Origin: Bretschneidera sinensis
Taxonomy: Eukaryota; Streptophyta; Magnoliopsida; Brassicales; Akaniaceae
Assembly (NCBI GenBank): GCA_023935145.1
Contig: CM043697.1
Span: 54,600,001 to 54,664,000 of the forward strand
Length of the DNA: 64,000 nucleotides
Reading direction: 5' to 3'
Positions within the stretch are counted from its first letter, which is position 1, and each line of letters opens with the position of its first letter. Positions 23,109-34,731 of the stretch are shown here, one piece after another. The notes beneath the pieces were generated by a model, which was given only the letters and a program-made list of their open reading frames with translations, was not told the origin of the DNA and ran no database searches. The position numbers and the translations under genes are program-made.

Positions 23109-24167
23109 ATGAAGAGGGTGGAAGTACAAGTTAGGCAACTTACGGAAAAATTGCAAGTATATCAAAAAGGGAAGTTGCCTAACCAACCTGACCAAGCAAA
23201 GGCTATCACAGCACTGCGAAGTAGTAAAATTCTTAACAACAATTCTGATGATAAAATTTTTTATGACCTGCCACATGATGCAGGAAAATCAATTAAGAAG
23301 CAAAATGAGCATGATGCTCCTAAAGGAAATCTAGCTGAAGATCCAAAATCTTCTCAAACATCTAAGGAGAGCAGGGAGAAGGAGCCATCTTCTTTCATGA
23401 CACTGCAAATGGTGACCGAGCCTTGCATGCCTCCTATTCCTTATCCAAGCCGTCTGAAGGATGTTAACCAGGATAAGCAATTTTCTGATATTTTTGACAT
23501 GCTTTCTAAAGTAAATATTAATTTGCCTCTTTTGGATGTTATCAGGAATGTACCATCATATGCAAAATTATTTAAGGAACTTAACACCAAAAAGCAGAAA
23601 TATGAGAAGAACGAGAAAGTGATGGTGTTAGAAGTTACTAGTGCGGTGCTCCAACAAAGCTTGCCACCTAAGCTGAAAGATCCCAAAAGTTTCATCATCA
23701 GCATCACAATGGGAAACAAGAAGGTTGCCAAAGCAATGCTAGACTTAGGAGCAAGTATAAATCACATGCCATATTCGATATACTTGCAACTAAGTTTGGG
23801 GGAGCTTAAGTCAACAACTATGTCCATTCAACTCGTTGACAGGTCAGTTAAATATCCTAAAGGAATAGTTGAGGATATGTTGGTACAAGTAGACAAAGTT
23901 ATTGTGCCTATGGATTTCATGGTATTGGAGATGGAAGGAACCCCATCTAAGGACAAGGAGCACACAATTCTTCTTGGTAGACCATTTATGGCCACAACCA
24001 AGACTATTATTGATGTCCATAATGGGAGGTTCACGATGACAATCTTGGGAGAGACTGTACAATTTAATGTGTTTGATTCTCTAACCACTCATTCTTCTAT
24101 TTCTACTAATGATAAGTGTTCTTTTATTGATTGTGTGGACTCACTTGTTTATGACACTTATTTATAG
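23109..24167 (+). pseudogene. Element H gag C-terminal region and aspartic protease
   Basis: The longest open frame of the nest (352 residues). It opens with a coiled-coil-like stretch (VEVQVRQLTEKLQVYQKGKL). Then come NLPLLDVIRNVPSYAKLFKE and a retropepsin: AMLDLGASINHMPYS with the active-site aspartate at 23742-23744, QLVDRSVKYPKGIVED, and the closing ILLGRPFMATTKTI. The segment 22858-23108 upstream is decayed linker in other frames (NHPNFSWK-type phrase). TAG at 24165-24167 ends the frame inside the polyprotein. Confidence 0.88.
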
Positions 24168-25269
24168 ACAGAAATAGAGGATAAGCTTGAAGTTGCTCTT
24201 ATAACTAAAATAGTAGAGGAAACCATAGAAGAGGAGACTAAAGGATATCATGAGATGTTAGATAGTGCAATACCAGTGCCACCCCAAGAAGAGTCTAGCA
24301 AACCTTTAGAATTGCCAAGTTCCCTACCTAGGGAGGATACTACTCTACCTAAGCTTGCACTTAAAGAGTTACCTAAGCACCTTAAGTACATATTTCTGGG
24401 AGAGGGAGACACATATCCTGTGATTATTTCATCTACTTTGACCCAAACCCAAGAGGAGAGAGTTATGATGGAGCTTAGCAGACTTAAGAGAGCCATAGGA
24501 TGGAGTATAAGTGACATCAGGGGTATTAGAGGATGGTGCCAAACCTATGAGAGAAGCTCAATGGAAACTAAACCCTAACCTACAAGAGGTAGTGAAGAAA
24601 GAAATTTTAAAACTTCTGAATGTAGGAGTTATCTACCCTATTTCAGATAGTAGATGGGTTAGTCTAATTCATGTTGTGCCTAAGAAGTCTGGGATTATAG
24701 TGGTAAAAAACAAGAAGAATAAGCTAGTGCCCACTAGGATGACTATAGGATGGAGAATGTGCATTGATTACACGAAACTGAACTCAACTACTAGAAAGGA
24801 TCATTTTCCACTTCCTTTTATTGATTAGATATTGGAAAAACTAGCATGGCATGATTTTTATTGTTTTCTTGATGGTCTTTCAGGTTATTATCAAGTGCGA
24901 ATTGAGCTAGAGGATCAAGAGAAGGCAACATTCACCTGCCAATTTGGGACATTTGCCTTTAGGAGGATGTCATTTAGCCTATGCAATACTCTAGCCACAT
25001 TCCAAATATACATGATGTCAATCTTCTCGGATATGGTGGAGAAATTCATTGAGGTATTTATGGATCATTTTTCAGTTTTTGGAACCTCATTTGATAACTG
25101 TTTGCATAATTTGACCTTGGTACTTGAACGATGCATTGAGTGTAATTTAACACTCAATTGGCAGAAGAGTCATTTTATGGTACAACAAGGCATTGTATTA
25201 GGGCATGTGATTTTTAGTAAAGGTATTGAAGTAGATAAGGCTAAAATTGACACCCCCGACGTCAGTTAA
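24168..25269 (+). pseudogene. Element H reverse transcriptase (dead catalytic motif)
   Basis: Linker frames 24168-24578 lead into RT at 24511 (REAQWKLNPNLQEVVKKEIL, VGVIYPISDSRWVSLIHVVP, RMCIDYTKLNSTTRKDHFPL). A TAG at about 24826 interrupts it, then FLDGLSGYYQVRI and TFTCQFGTFAFRRM follow. The catalytic box reads FMDHFSVFG (25057-25083): the second aspartate is histidine (CAT at 25066-25068). This inactivates polymerase chemistry independently of the stops. Confidence 0.88.
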
Positions 25270-25926
25270 GGGGATTAGGAGTTTCTTAGGACACGTATGT
25301 TTCTATAGGAGTTTATCAAAGATTTTTCTAAGATAAGTCGCCCATTATGTAATTTGTTGTCTAAAGATGTTCCTTTTACTTTTGATGATGGTTACCTTAT
25401 CGCCTTTAATGCTTTGAAAGAAAAGTTGACATCGACGCCTATTATCATGGCACCTAACTAGTCAGTTCCTTTTGAGATTATGTGTGATGCATCTGATTAA
25501 GCTGTAGGGGTTTTTTTGGGGCAACGAGTGGATAAGCATTCATATGTGATCTACTATGCTAATAGAACATGTAATGATGCCCAACTCAACTATTCCACCA
25601 TGGAAAAAGAGTTTTTGGCTATCGTGTTTACATTAGACAAGTTCAGGCCTTACTTGATAGGGTTTAAGGTCATTGTGCATTCGGATCATGCGGCATTGAG
25701 ACACTTATTAACTAAGCCAAATGCTAAGCCAATACTAATTCGGCGGGTCTTGCTTTTGCAAGAATTTGACCTAGAAATAAGGGATAAGAAAGGTAGTGAG
25801 AACATTGTTGCAGATCACCTTTCTAGGTTAATTTCGAACTTTGATTCACATAAACAAGAAGAAGATAAGAAAATTGTTGACACTTTTCCCGATGAACAAT
25901 TATTTACTATAAGTCAAGAGCCATAG
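25270..25926 (+). pseudogene. Element H RNase H
   Basis: A frame-broken connection (25270-25440) leads to IMCDASD (first RNase H aspartate, near 25480), then a frame from 25516 with [14 protein letters not shown] (glutamate) and [14 protein letters not shown] (second aspartate), ending in [11 protein letters not shown] stop lies just upstream of 25501. It would degrade the RNA strand of RNA-DNA hybrids. Confidence 0.85.
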
Positions 25927-25932
25927 TATGCT

Positions 25933-26747
25933 GATATTGTAAATTATCTTGCTTGTGGTGTCTTATGACCTAACCTCTCTTTTCAAGAAAATAAGAGATT
26001 CTTGTCTTCTTGCAGGAGTTACTTTTGGGATGAGCCTTATTTGTTCAAATTTGGTCAAGATCAAATCATTCGGAGATGTGTACCTGAGGCTGAGCATGAA
26101 AGCATTCTTTCTTTTTGCCATGAACTTCATTGTGGGGGTCACTTTGGAGGTAAGAAAATAGCCCTCAAGGTATTACAATCTGGATTTTATTGGCCAACTC
26201 TCTTTAAAGATGCTCATAAGTTTTGCATGTGTTGTGATAAATGTCAGAGGACTGGTAGTATTAGAAAGAGAAATGAGATGCCTCTGACTAACAATCTTGT
26301 CATTGAATTATTTGATGTCTAGGGAATTGATTTCATGGGTCTTTTTCCGCCTTCACTTGGATATGAATATATATTAGTTGCAGTTGATTATGTGTCCAAA
26401 TGGGTTGAGGCTATACCAACCCCAACCAATGATGCTAACTGTGTTGTGAAATTTTTGAAGGATGTGATATTTAGCAGGTTTGGGACACTGAGGGCCATAA
26501 TCAATGATGGAAGAACCCATTTTTGCAATAAACTCTATGATGGGTTGTTGAAGAAGTATAGCATCACACAAAAGGTGGGGACTTCATACCAGCCACAAAC
26601 TTCGGGTCAAGTTGAGGTAAGCAATCGACAAATCAAGGGTATTCTGAAAAAGATGGTGCGACCATCACGGAAGGACTGGGTAACCAAGCTTAATGACGCA
26701 TTGTGGGCATACCGCATGGCGTACAAGACACCCATTGGGATGAGCCC
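25933..26747 (+). pseudogene. Element H integrase, part 1
   Basis: The zinc-binding module reads HELHCGGHFGGKK and CMCCDKCQRTG (26100-26260). The DDE core follows: [17 protein letters not shown] (first aspartate, 26326 region, after an in-frame TAG), IINDGRTHF (second aspartate), [15 protein letters not shown] (glutamate). The frame stops being integrase exactly at AGCCC (26743-26747), where element F enters, and continues at 34205 in frame once one target duplication is discounted. Confidence 0.9.
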
Positions 26748-28261
26748 TGATGAGAGTCATAAAATGCATCTTTACAGTACTTAATTGTTAACATTTTAGG
26801 GTTGATCTAGGTTTAAATTGCAGTTTTATACCTTAACAACTCTAAAGTGTCATTCTTGGATCATTGATCTATTTTGATGCATTTTCAGGTACTTTAAGTT
26901 CAAAATAGATGGAAAAGCTATCATTTCTTGAAGTACAATGACTCGATGAACACAAGAGTGAAGGTTTACAAGCACTTGGAAAGGAGTTTCACTAAATTGC
27001 CCGTACAAATTAATCATTTTTACAAATTAAACTGTATTAATGCAAGAAGAACCAGGAGATGAGCCATATATTCTTAGAAAGATCCGGAAGTCTATTTTCT
27101 GGAGAATTTTACGGCTCGTAAAAATGATTTTTCTAGAGAAAGTTATGGTAGTTTTAGTAGACAAAGGTCAGGCCTCCAGAACAGCATCAGTGTGCGCCAC
27201 GGCCTGGACCTGTGCTGGTCCAAGCCGCGGCGCCTAGAACCTCCACATCTTGAACCACCAGCCAGTTCCATGGTGCCCCTCAGCCTAGGTCACAGCACCC
27301 AGAAGCCACTCAACCCAAGCTGAAGGCAAGGCCGCGTAGCCCATAAAGGAGAGCCGCAGCGCGCACACATTTTTCTATCTCCAAGTCAGAACTTAATTAG
27401 GGTTTTAACAATAGATTAAACCATAAAACACCCTTAGACCTTTGTACTATAAATAGATCACTTAGGGTTGAAGAGATGACATCAATCAAAGGCTAGGAAA
27501 CTCAAGGAAGGCTGCCACACTCTCCTCCATGGCCAACTAATCTCTAAGCAAGGCGAAGGGATGAATCCCTAGGCGTAGTTGTTCTTATTTTCCTTTCTTA
27601 ATTCAGTTGTAATTTGGATTTATTGTTAAACATTGTTTATTATTTATTCTTTGCTTAAACAAAAGAATTAAGGTTCATGTGACAGCTGCACTATATGTTC
27701 TTCTTATTTTAGATTTTCTTAACCCGGTGATTGCATGCTTCCTTTCCATATAGGTCTAGTCAAGCTCTTCTTATGTCAAGTTGTTTGGATGTGATTAAGT
27801 CCGGTAGATTTATCTTTTAGGTTTGTCCATTACTGTGATATTATCATAGAGATATATTGTCATTTCTTGATAAACCTATAGGATAGGTTGTGTGTGCTTG
27901 AATCGAAAGTAAAGAGTACTTCATAAGCAATTACATCAGGGTTTATATATGTGCTGTGATTGAATATTTTCTGATTGCTTGTTTGTGATGTGAAACTTGC
28001 AATTGAGATAAAGACAATTGAATTGAGATTGGAATAAGGCAACAAACCTTGAGAGAATTCCCGGAACCTTGTCGTCTCCATCATATTTTCAATCTAATTA
28101 CACAATTTTCTTACATTACTTTACTATCAAAATTCAGATTCTCTCACTTTATCTTATCATTCGTGTTTAGGTTTATATCTTCTCTTGTAGTTAACTTGTT
28201 TCCTCATGGGATCGACACCTCAACTATACACAATAACCGTGTATTAGTTTGAGCGTAATCA
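26748..28261 (+). repeat. Element F 5' LTR
   Basis: A 1,514-base LTR. It contains the H-like module (26964-27172), a GC-rich island (27178-27375, with GTGTGCGCC and CCGCGGCGCC motifs) and a TATA-like TATAAATA (27448-27455). Frames in it (for example 27040-27237) are non-coding artefacts. Confidence 0.93.
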
Positions 28262-28415
28262 AATTTTGGCGCCGTTGCTGAGGAAACGTGCTTAAGTTCA
28301 AAGAAGATTGTCAACTCTAAGACGAGACGGTACTATCGTTCCTTTCTTTAAGTTTTTAATTTTTTGATTTTTTTTGTTTTGTTATGTTTTTATTGCTTTT
28401 TAAACTCAGTTGGTG
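28262..28415 (+). promoter_or_regulatory. Element F primer-binding site and leader
   Basis: TGGCGCCGTTGCTGAGGA (28267-28284) resembles the complement of the tRNA-Asp 3' end, as in element H. A T-rich leader follows with no gene. Confidence 0.88.
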
Positions 28416-29739
28416 TATGCTTAGACCGAGAGATTTGCGAGGTAGATTCGTTTAGGGACCCGAAATAGAGATACCCTTTCCCTCCACGTCCGTTAGTGAA
28501 ACCTCGCCTAGATCAAATCCTAGTGTACACCCAACCGAGAATTTAGAAAATTTTGTTAACATGGCTGAAAACCCTAATGAGAATGTTGCTAGGACTCTTA
28601 AAGACTATCTGCACCCTAGCCAAACAGCCACACCATCCTGCATCATGTTCCCCCCTAATGTTCAACAACCTGATTTTAAGCCGGGCATAATCCAATTGTT
28701 ACCAACCTTACATGGATTTGAGAATGAAAACCCCTATATCCATATTAGGGAATTTGAGGAAGTAGTAGCAACTTTCCAAGGTAGGGCTGATATGTTAGAC
28801 ACCGTCAAACTTCAGTTTTTCCCTTTTTCACTTAAGGAAAAAGCCAAGGCTTGGCTGTACTCATTAAGGCATAGATCTATAGGTAGTTGGGATGAGATGA
28901 CACGAGCCTTTTTCTAAAAGCACTTCCCAGCCCATAAAACTAATAATCTTAAGAGACAAATCTCATACTTTGCACAAAAAGAGAGTGAAACCATATATCA
29001 AGTTTGGGAACGTTTCAAGGACCTATTGAATTCTTATCCACACCATGGGTATAAGAGTTGGTGGGTGGTTAGCTACTTCTATGATGGACTTCTAAGTGGG
29101 GAAAGACAATTCATAGAAATGATGCGCAATGGGGATTTTCTTCAAAAAGATCCCGACCAAGCCATAGATTTCCTAAATGACCTATCGGAAAAAACCCACA
29201 CTTGGACAGGACCAAATGCCATGGAAAGCACTAGGAAAAACCATCCCGCTGGGATTTATCAACTTAAAGAAGAGGATAACCTTAAAGCCCATTTAGAGGT
29301 CCTAACTAAGGAAATTGAAGCCTTAAAAACCAGAAATGCTAGGGCTCCTGAACCGGTTGCTAGGGTAGAGTCCCGTGAGCCTTGTTTCATGTGTAATGGG
29401 ATAGATCATGTGCCTAAGGATTGTCCAACCTATTTTGAGATGAAGGGAGAGTGTAATGCTTTAGGTATTCCCTCTAGCAAACCATACTCACCCTACTCTA
29501 ACACCTATAATCCCGGTTGGAAGAATCACCCAAATTTTAATTGGAGACCCGATACACAACCCACTGCCCAATCTAGCACCCATTGGAGATCTGATATACA
29601 ACCTCATCCCCACTCTTGTACCCAGTGGCAACCAGAAGTAACCTCATTTAATGTACCTCAACAATCTTTACATTTGGAAGATATTTTAAGTCATTTATAC
29701 AGGTACATGCCAAGAGTGTGGATGAGCAGGGCAAAATAA
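28416..29739 (+). pseudogene. Element F gag with zinc knuckle
   Basis: ATG 28416 starts an arginine-rich stretch (MLRPRDLRGRF) that breaks. From about 28447 a continuous frame runs through M 28561 (NPNENVARTLKDYLHPSQ), the gag core (YIHIREFEEV, LQFFPFSLKEKAKAWLYSL) and an in-frame TAA at 28915-28917, then continues in the same frame to 29739. The knuckle CFMCNGIDHVPKDC fits CX2CX4HX4C. An N-P-W-rich tail follows. Apart from the start-region frameshift and one stop, gag is nearly open, fitting recent activity. Confidence 0.87.
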
Positions 29740-30660
29740 ATCAACGGTTGCTAGAGGAGCAACAAGTAATCAAAGAGGAACAAAAGTTAATAAAGAGTCA
29801 ACTCACCAAGTTGACTAGTTTCTTAACTGTTCAAGAGCAAGGTTGTTTTCCTTCACAACCACAACCTAATCCAAGGGGACAACATATGGCACAAACCTTC
29901 GAACCTGAAAATCAAAATGTTAGAGAGGTTAATGCCATAATCACTCACAGTGGTAAGAGAATTGATAGGCCCACTCTACCATCAAACTTGAGCAACAAGA
30001 ATGAAGCCCCCAAAGAACAAGAGGCCCATGACGATTATTCTCCACCGATGCCTTTCCTTCAAGCACTCCTTAAACCTAAGGAGATAAATACAGCATTAAA
30101 AGGTGAGATTCTTGAACAACTTTAGCATGTTAAAATTAATCTTCCTCTTCTTCATGTCATAAAACAGATTCCTAACTATGCTAAAGTCATTAAGGATCTA
30201 TGCACACTCAAGAAGAGACACAATGTTAAGAAGACAACATTCTCAATGGAGCAAGCAAGTGCAGTAATTGACAGCAAGACACCGCCCAAATATAAAGATT
30301 CGTGCTGTCCAACGGTGGCTTACCAAATTAGAAACAAATCTTGTGGCCAAGCATTGCTAGATTTTGGTGCTAGTGTGAACCTCATGCTATACTCCATGTA
30401 CTTATAGCTCGATCTAGGTGAGATCAAACCAACCTCCGTGGTACTTCAATTAGCGGATAGATCGGTAAGAAAACCAAAAGGTATTGTAGAAGATGTTTTG
30501 TTCCAAATTGATAATTTCTACTATCCTATTGATTTTTTGGTTTTAGATATTGTTTCTACTGTAAACACGGAGTGAAAAATTCCTTTGATACTTGGAAGAC
30601 CATTCATTTCCACCACCAATGCCCTCATTAATTGTAGGAATGGCCTAATGGACTCTAGAG
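29718..30660 (+). pseudogene. Element F gag tail and aspartic protease
   Basis: The frame shifts by one at about 29730. 29718-30125 carries a coiled-coil-like region (LLEEQQVIKEEQKLIKSQL) and the EVNAIITHSGKRI motif. After TAG at about 30123 the same frame reads the protease: ALLDFGASVNLM with the aspartate at 30360-30362 (usual DLGAS has L to F), DRSVRKPKGIVEDVL, and IPLILGRPFISTTNALI near 30580. Stops at about 30405 and 30573 disable it. Confidence 0.85.
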
Positions 30661-31012
30661 GTAAATGTTTTTCAAGTCTCATGGCAGCCATATGAAGAGG
30701 ATGAGTACATCAAAGATAATTCTAACTCTTCGGAATTCATTCCTAATAATTTTAAATTCAATGATTATTCAGTTTATCCCCATGCCATTAATGTTGTTGA
30801 TGTTTTTGATAAGCTACAGGAATTTATTAAGAAATCTTGGCAACCATGCTTTGAGAAGTCACATAGATGCGGGAATCAAATACCCTACTACTGATAGTAA
30901 ATGGGCATCACCAAAAACACTTGAGCCACATGTGGTGGACTTTAAGTATTCTTGCCAAAAGACTAGCACTGAGGCCACTGAGTATGGAGCCTCATCTTCA
31001 ACACCACAATGA
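30661..31012 (+). other. Element F pol deletion junction
   Basis: After the protease only a scrap of RT survives (DAGIKYPTTDSKWASP near 30865-30915). The next recognisable sequence is the post-pol motif block at 31036. RT, RNase H and integrase (about 2.5-3 kb in element H) are gone. The frames in this interval are not genes. Confidence 0.75.
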
Positions 31013-32683
31013 CGCCAGCAATGAGAGTGGTGCAGCGTCTGGCTGAAGACGTAAAACTTAGCGCTCATGGTAGGCAACCCACAACATATCCTTTTATTTT
31101 TTTTGTTTTTCATATTTCTTTTTCTTGTTTATTATTATTATTTTGCTGTTTTCCAGTTTTACTTTCGTATTTCTTTTTCAGGGACAAATATACGAAGCAG
31201 TTCAAATGGTGGTGCACAATTTTCAGCTTCTGTGCACTTTTGGCTACAAAGGGAGTTTCCTTAACTTTGGCTTTCACATTTAGGACAATGTTTATTTTAA
31301 GTTGGGGGTGAAGGAAAGGAGGAAACATATTCCTATTTTTCATATTTTTCTTTGAACTGCTTGGTGTCATTTTTCTTTTTGTTTGTTTTTAGTATACTTT
31401 GTGTTAGCCTTAGAGTTAATTCACATGTCAATGATATGAGCCTAATTGAGATAGCATATAGCGTTTAGAAGTAGTTAAATCTTGCTTCGGTTTGAAATTA
31501 ATCTAAGTGTCAATCTTCATTTGGTTTGAGACTCTAGTTTGTGGTAAGATTGTATGATTAGTCTAAAAGATTTATAGAAGTTTTATGTGTGATTGTTTTA
31601 TGAATACTTTTGCTGTCTCGACAAGCTCTAGAACTTATTTGATAATCACTTGAGGCAAATTCCTAGAATGCACATTACTTAGGAAATGATATAGGTCATT
31701 TTTGGACCGTTTGAGCCTTTCGAACTTACCCTTGCTATATTCATCACTAGTCACCTGTTTGAGCCTTTTTCTTGAAAAAGAATTTGAGCCTTGTTTCTTT
31801 CAAAAACCTATTTACTTACCCTTATGGGCCTAAAAATATTTTATCCTTACCCTTCTTTTAAAAGAACTTAGTTGTACACATTTGTTGAGAAGCACTTAAG
31901 AGAATTAAGGATGGAAATATGAAAAACCATAACCCAAGTATATTAAAGAAGATAAGTTAGGGGTTGGGGAAAAGAAAAGAAAATGAAAATGAAAAAGAAG
32001 GTGAATGGGTATTTGCTAAAAATAGAAAAGAAAACAGAAAAAGAAGTGAATTATGGCAAAGAAAGAAGAACAAGAAAAGAAAAAATGGTGATCTATTGAG
32101 AGAAATGCTCGAAGAGTGGTTGAAAGAGTTGAGTATTGAAGTAAGGTTATCCAGAGCTTAAAAGTGGTTGTGTTTAAAGCTAAGAGATTGAGTTCTTTTA
32201 CTTGTGAATCCTTTCCGTTCTTTCTTAACCTTTATCTTAGCCTAACATTACAAGCTTAGTAAAAGACCTATTGATCCAAGGTGGTGTGATTTTTCTACAA
32301 TAGTGGAGAGTGATTTGAAAAATAAGCCTATGGAGCTTGTTTATGTGATTGATGTCACACAATTTGTTATGTTTTTATAGGCCAAGACTTGTATTCATGA
32401 ATGTTGTGCATAAAATCATCTGGGTGTTCGGATTAATGGATTGTGGTAAGATGGATGATAAGAGTCAATAACAATTTTAAGATTGATATTTAGATTACTT
32501 TTGGACTTGGGTGAAATTTAATGATTCTATGTACTGTGTGTTATGTGCGATTTTTGAGACAAAAGTAAATTACTCTTGGTTTAACACTAACATTACTTTA
32601 CTTTGTTTTGATTCCAACCATAGAATTCATTTCTTGTTTTCACTTGAATTGCTAGGGACTAGCAATAAGCTAGTTGGGGGTTA
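31013..32683 (+). other. Element F non-coding 3' region
   Basis: Holds a hairpin-like motif (31036-31051), GGTAGGCAACCC, then AGGACAATG followed by a purine-rich AGTTGGGGGTGAAGGAAAGG (31299-31318), all with counterparts in element H after pol. The rest (31330-32670) is AT-rich, with an A/G-rich stretch at 31960-32110 giving a lysine-rich chance frame. The terminal polypurine tract AGTTGGGGGTTA abuts the 3' LTR at 32683. Confidence 0.75.
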
Positions 32684-34199
32684 TGATGAGAGTCATAAAA
32701 TGCATCTTTACAGTACTTAATTGTTAGCATTTTAGGGTTGATCTAGGTTTAAATTGCACTTTTATACCTTTACAACTCTAAAGTGTCATTCTTGGATCAT
32801 TGATCTATTTCGATGCATTTTCAGGTACTTTAAGTTCAAAAGAGATGGAAAAACTATCATTGCTTGAAGCGTAATGACTCGATGAACACCGGAGTGAAGG
32901 TTCACAAGCACTTGGAAAGGAGTTTCACTAAATTGCCAGAATTGCCCGTACAAATCAATCATTTTTGCAAATTAAACTGTATTGATCCAAGAAGAACCAG
33001 AAGATGAGCCATATATGTTTATAAATATCTAGAAGTCTATTTTAGGAAGAATTTTACGACTCATAAAAATTATTTTTCTAGAGAAAGTTATGGTAGTTTT
33101 AGTAGACAAAGGTCAGGCCTCCAGAACAAAATTAGTGTGCGTTGTGACCTGGACCAGCCAGGGCCGCGGCACCCAAAACCTCCACATCTTGAACCACCAG
33201 CCAGCATCGCGGTGCCCCTCAACCCAAGCCATGACACCCAGAAGCCACCCAACCCTAGCTGAAGGCAAGGCCGCGGCGCCCATAAAGGAGAGCCGTAGCG
33301 CGCACACGTTTTTCTATCTCTGAGTCAGAACTTAATTAGGGTTTTAACAATAGATTAAACCCAAAAACACCTTAGACCTTTGTACTATAAATAGATCACT
33401 TAGGGTTGAAGAGAGGACATCAATCAAAGGCTGGAAAACTCAAGGGAGGCTGCCACACTCTCCCCCATGGCCAACTAATCTCCAAGCAAGGCGAAGGGAT
33501 GAATCCCTAGGTGTAGTTGTTCTTATTTTCCTTTCTTAATTCAGTTGTAATTTGGATTTATTGCTAAACATTGTTTATGATTATTCTTTGCTTAAACAAT
33601 AAGAATTAAGGTTCATGTGACAGCTGCACTGTATGTTGTTCTTATTTTAGATTTTCTTAACCCGGTGATTGCATGCTTCCTCTCCATATAAGTCTAGTCA
33701 AGCTCTTCTTATGTCAAGTTGTTTGGATGTGATTAAGTCTGGTAGATTTATCTTTTAGGTTTGTCCATTACTGCGATATTGTCATAGAGATATATTGTCG
33801 TTTCTTGATAAACCTATAGGATAGGTCGTGTGTGCCTGAATAGAAAGTAAAGAGTACTTCATAAGCAATTACATCAGGGTTTATATATATACTATGATTT
33901 TGTATTTTCCAATTGCTTGTTTGGGATGTGAAACTTGCAATCGAGATAAAGAAAACTGAATTGAGATTGGAATAAGGCAACAAACCTAGGGAGGATTCCC
34001 AAAACCTTGTTGTCTCCATCATATTTTCAATCTATTTACACAATTTTCTTACATTACTTTACTATCAAAATTCAGATTCTCTCGCTTGATCTTATCATTC
34101 GTGTTTAGGTTTACATCTTCATTTGTAGTTAACTTGTTTCCTCTTGGGATCGACACCTCAACCATACACAATAACCGTGTATTAGTTTGAGCGTAATCA
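32684..34199 (+). repeat. Element F 3' LTR
   Basis: 1,516 bases matching the 5' LTR, with the H-like module near 32899-33115, GC-rich island at 33125-33310 and TATAAATA at 33386-33393. It ends GCGTAATCA, followed by the second AGCCC. Confidence 0.93.
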
Positions 34200-34204
34200 A
34201 GCCC

Positions 34205-34673
34205 CTATCGGTTGGTTTTTGGAAAGGCATACCACTTACCAGTTAAGTTTGAGCATCAGGCATATTGGGCAATCAAGGAGTTGAACATGGATATGGCAAT
34301 GGCAGGAGAGAAGCGGTTACTACAACTCAATGAGTTAGAAGAGATTCATGATGAAGCCTATGAGAATGCAAAGATCTACAAAGAACGCATTAAGTGTTAC
34401 CATGACCAAGGCCTTATCTGTAAGTCTCTATATCCTGGAATGAAAGTTCTTTTGTTTAACACTCATTTCAAATTATTTCCAGGAAAATTTAAGTCAAAAT
34501 GGTGCGGACTGTTTTCAGTAGTTAACGTTTTTTTTTTTCATGGAGTGGTAGAGTTGTTGAACCCGAAGACTTAAGTGACATTCAAGGTCAACAGGCATCA
34601 TGTGAAGCCTTACTTGGAAGAGATCCATGAGAAGGGGGTTGTTGAGTGCATTGAGGTGCACGATCCTGAATAA
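34205..34673 (+). pseudogene. Element H integrase, part 2 (C-terminus)
   Basis: Resumes integrase directly after the F insertion: [28 protein letters not shown], a C-terminal SH3-like region ([33 protein letters not shown]). A TAA at 34572 is followed in the same frame by VNRHHVKPYLEE and a natural-looking end at TAA 34671-34673. The family's integrase tail binds DNA. Confidence 0.88.
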
Positions 34674-34681
34674 GTTCAACC

Positions 34682-34731
34682 AACGTCTTGCTAAGACGTT
34701 AAAGAAAGCACTTGGTGGGAGGCAACCCACC
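34682..34731 (+). promoter_or_regulatory. Paired hairpins after pol stop of H
   Basis: Eight bases past the pol stop lies a perfect 8-bp stem (AACGTCTT / AAGACGTT, 34682-34689 and 34693-34700) with a 3-base loop. Thirteen bases further is a perfect 6-bp stem (GGTGGG / CCCACC, 34714-34719 and 34726-34731) with loop AGGCAA. A diverged counterpart is in element F (31036-31085). The AGGCAACCCA phrase recurs in plant Athila/Tat elements (from memory). A structured RNA role is an inference. Confidence 0.6.

Larger units (their letters stand above)
26743..34204 (+). mobile_element. Element F: non-autonomous Athila-type element inside integrase of H
   Basis: LTRs 26748-28261 and 32684-34199 begin TGATGAGAGTC and end GCGTAATCA. 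Perfect target duplications AGCCC lie at 26743-26747 and 34200-34204. The two LTRs differ by roughly 10 in the first 200 bases by eye, so this is the youngest insertion in the nest. The internal 4.4 kb encodes gag and protease and only the first few RT residues. RT, RNase H and integrase are missing, so any movement must have used enzymes of a related element. Confidence 0.93.

Noticed and set aside
31964..32161. Lysine/glutamate-rich frame that might be a nuclear protein
   Set aside because: A/G-rich low-complexity sequence in the F 3' region; no domain and no context.
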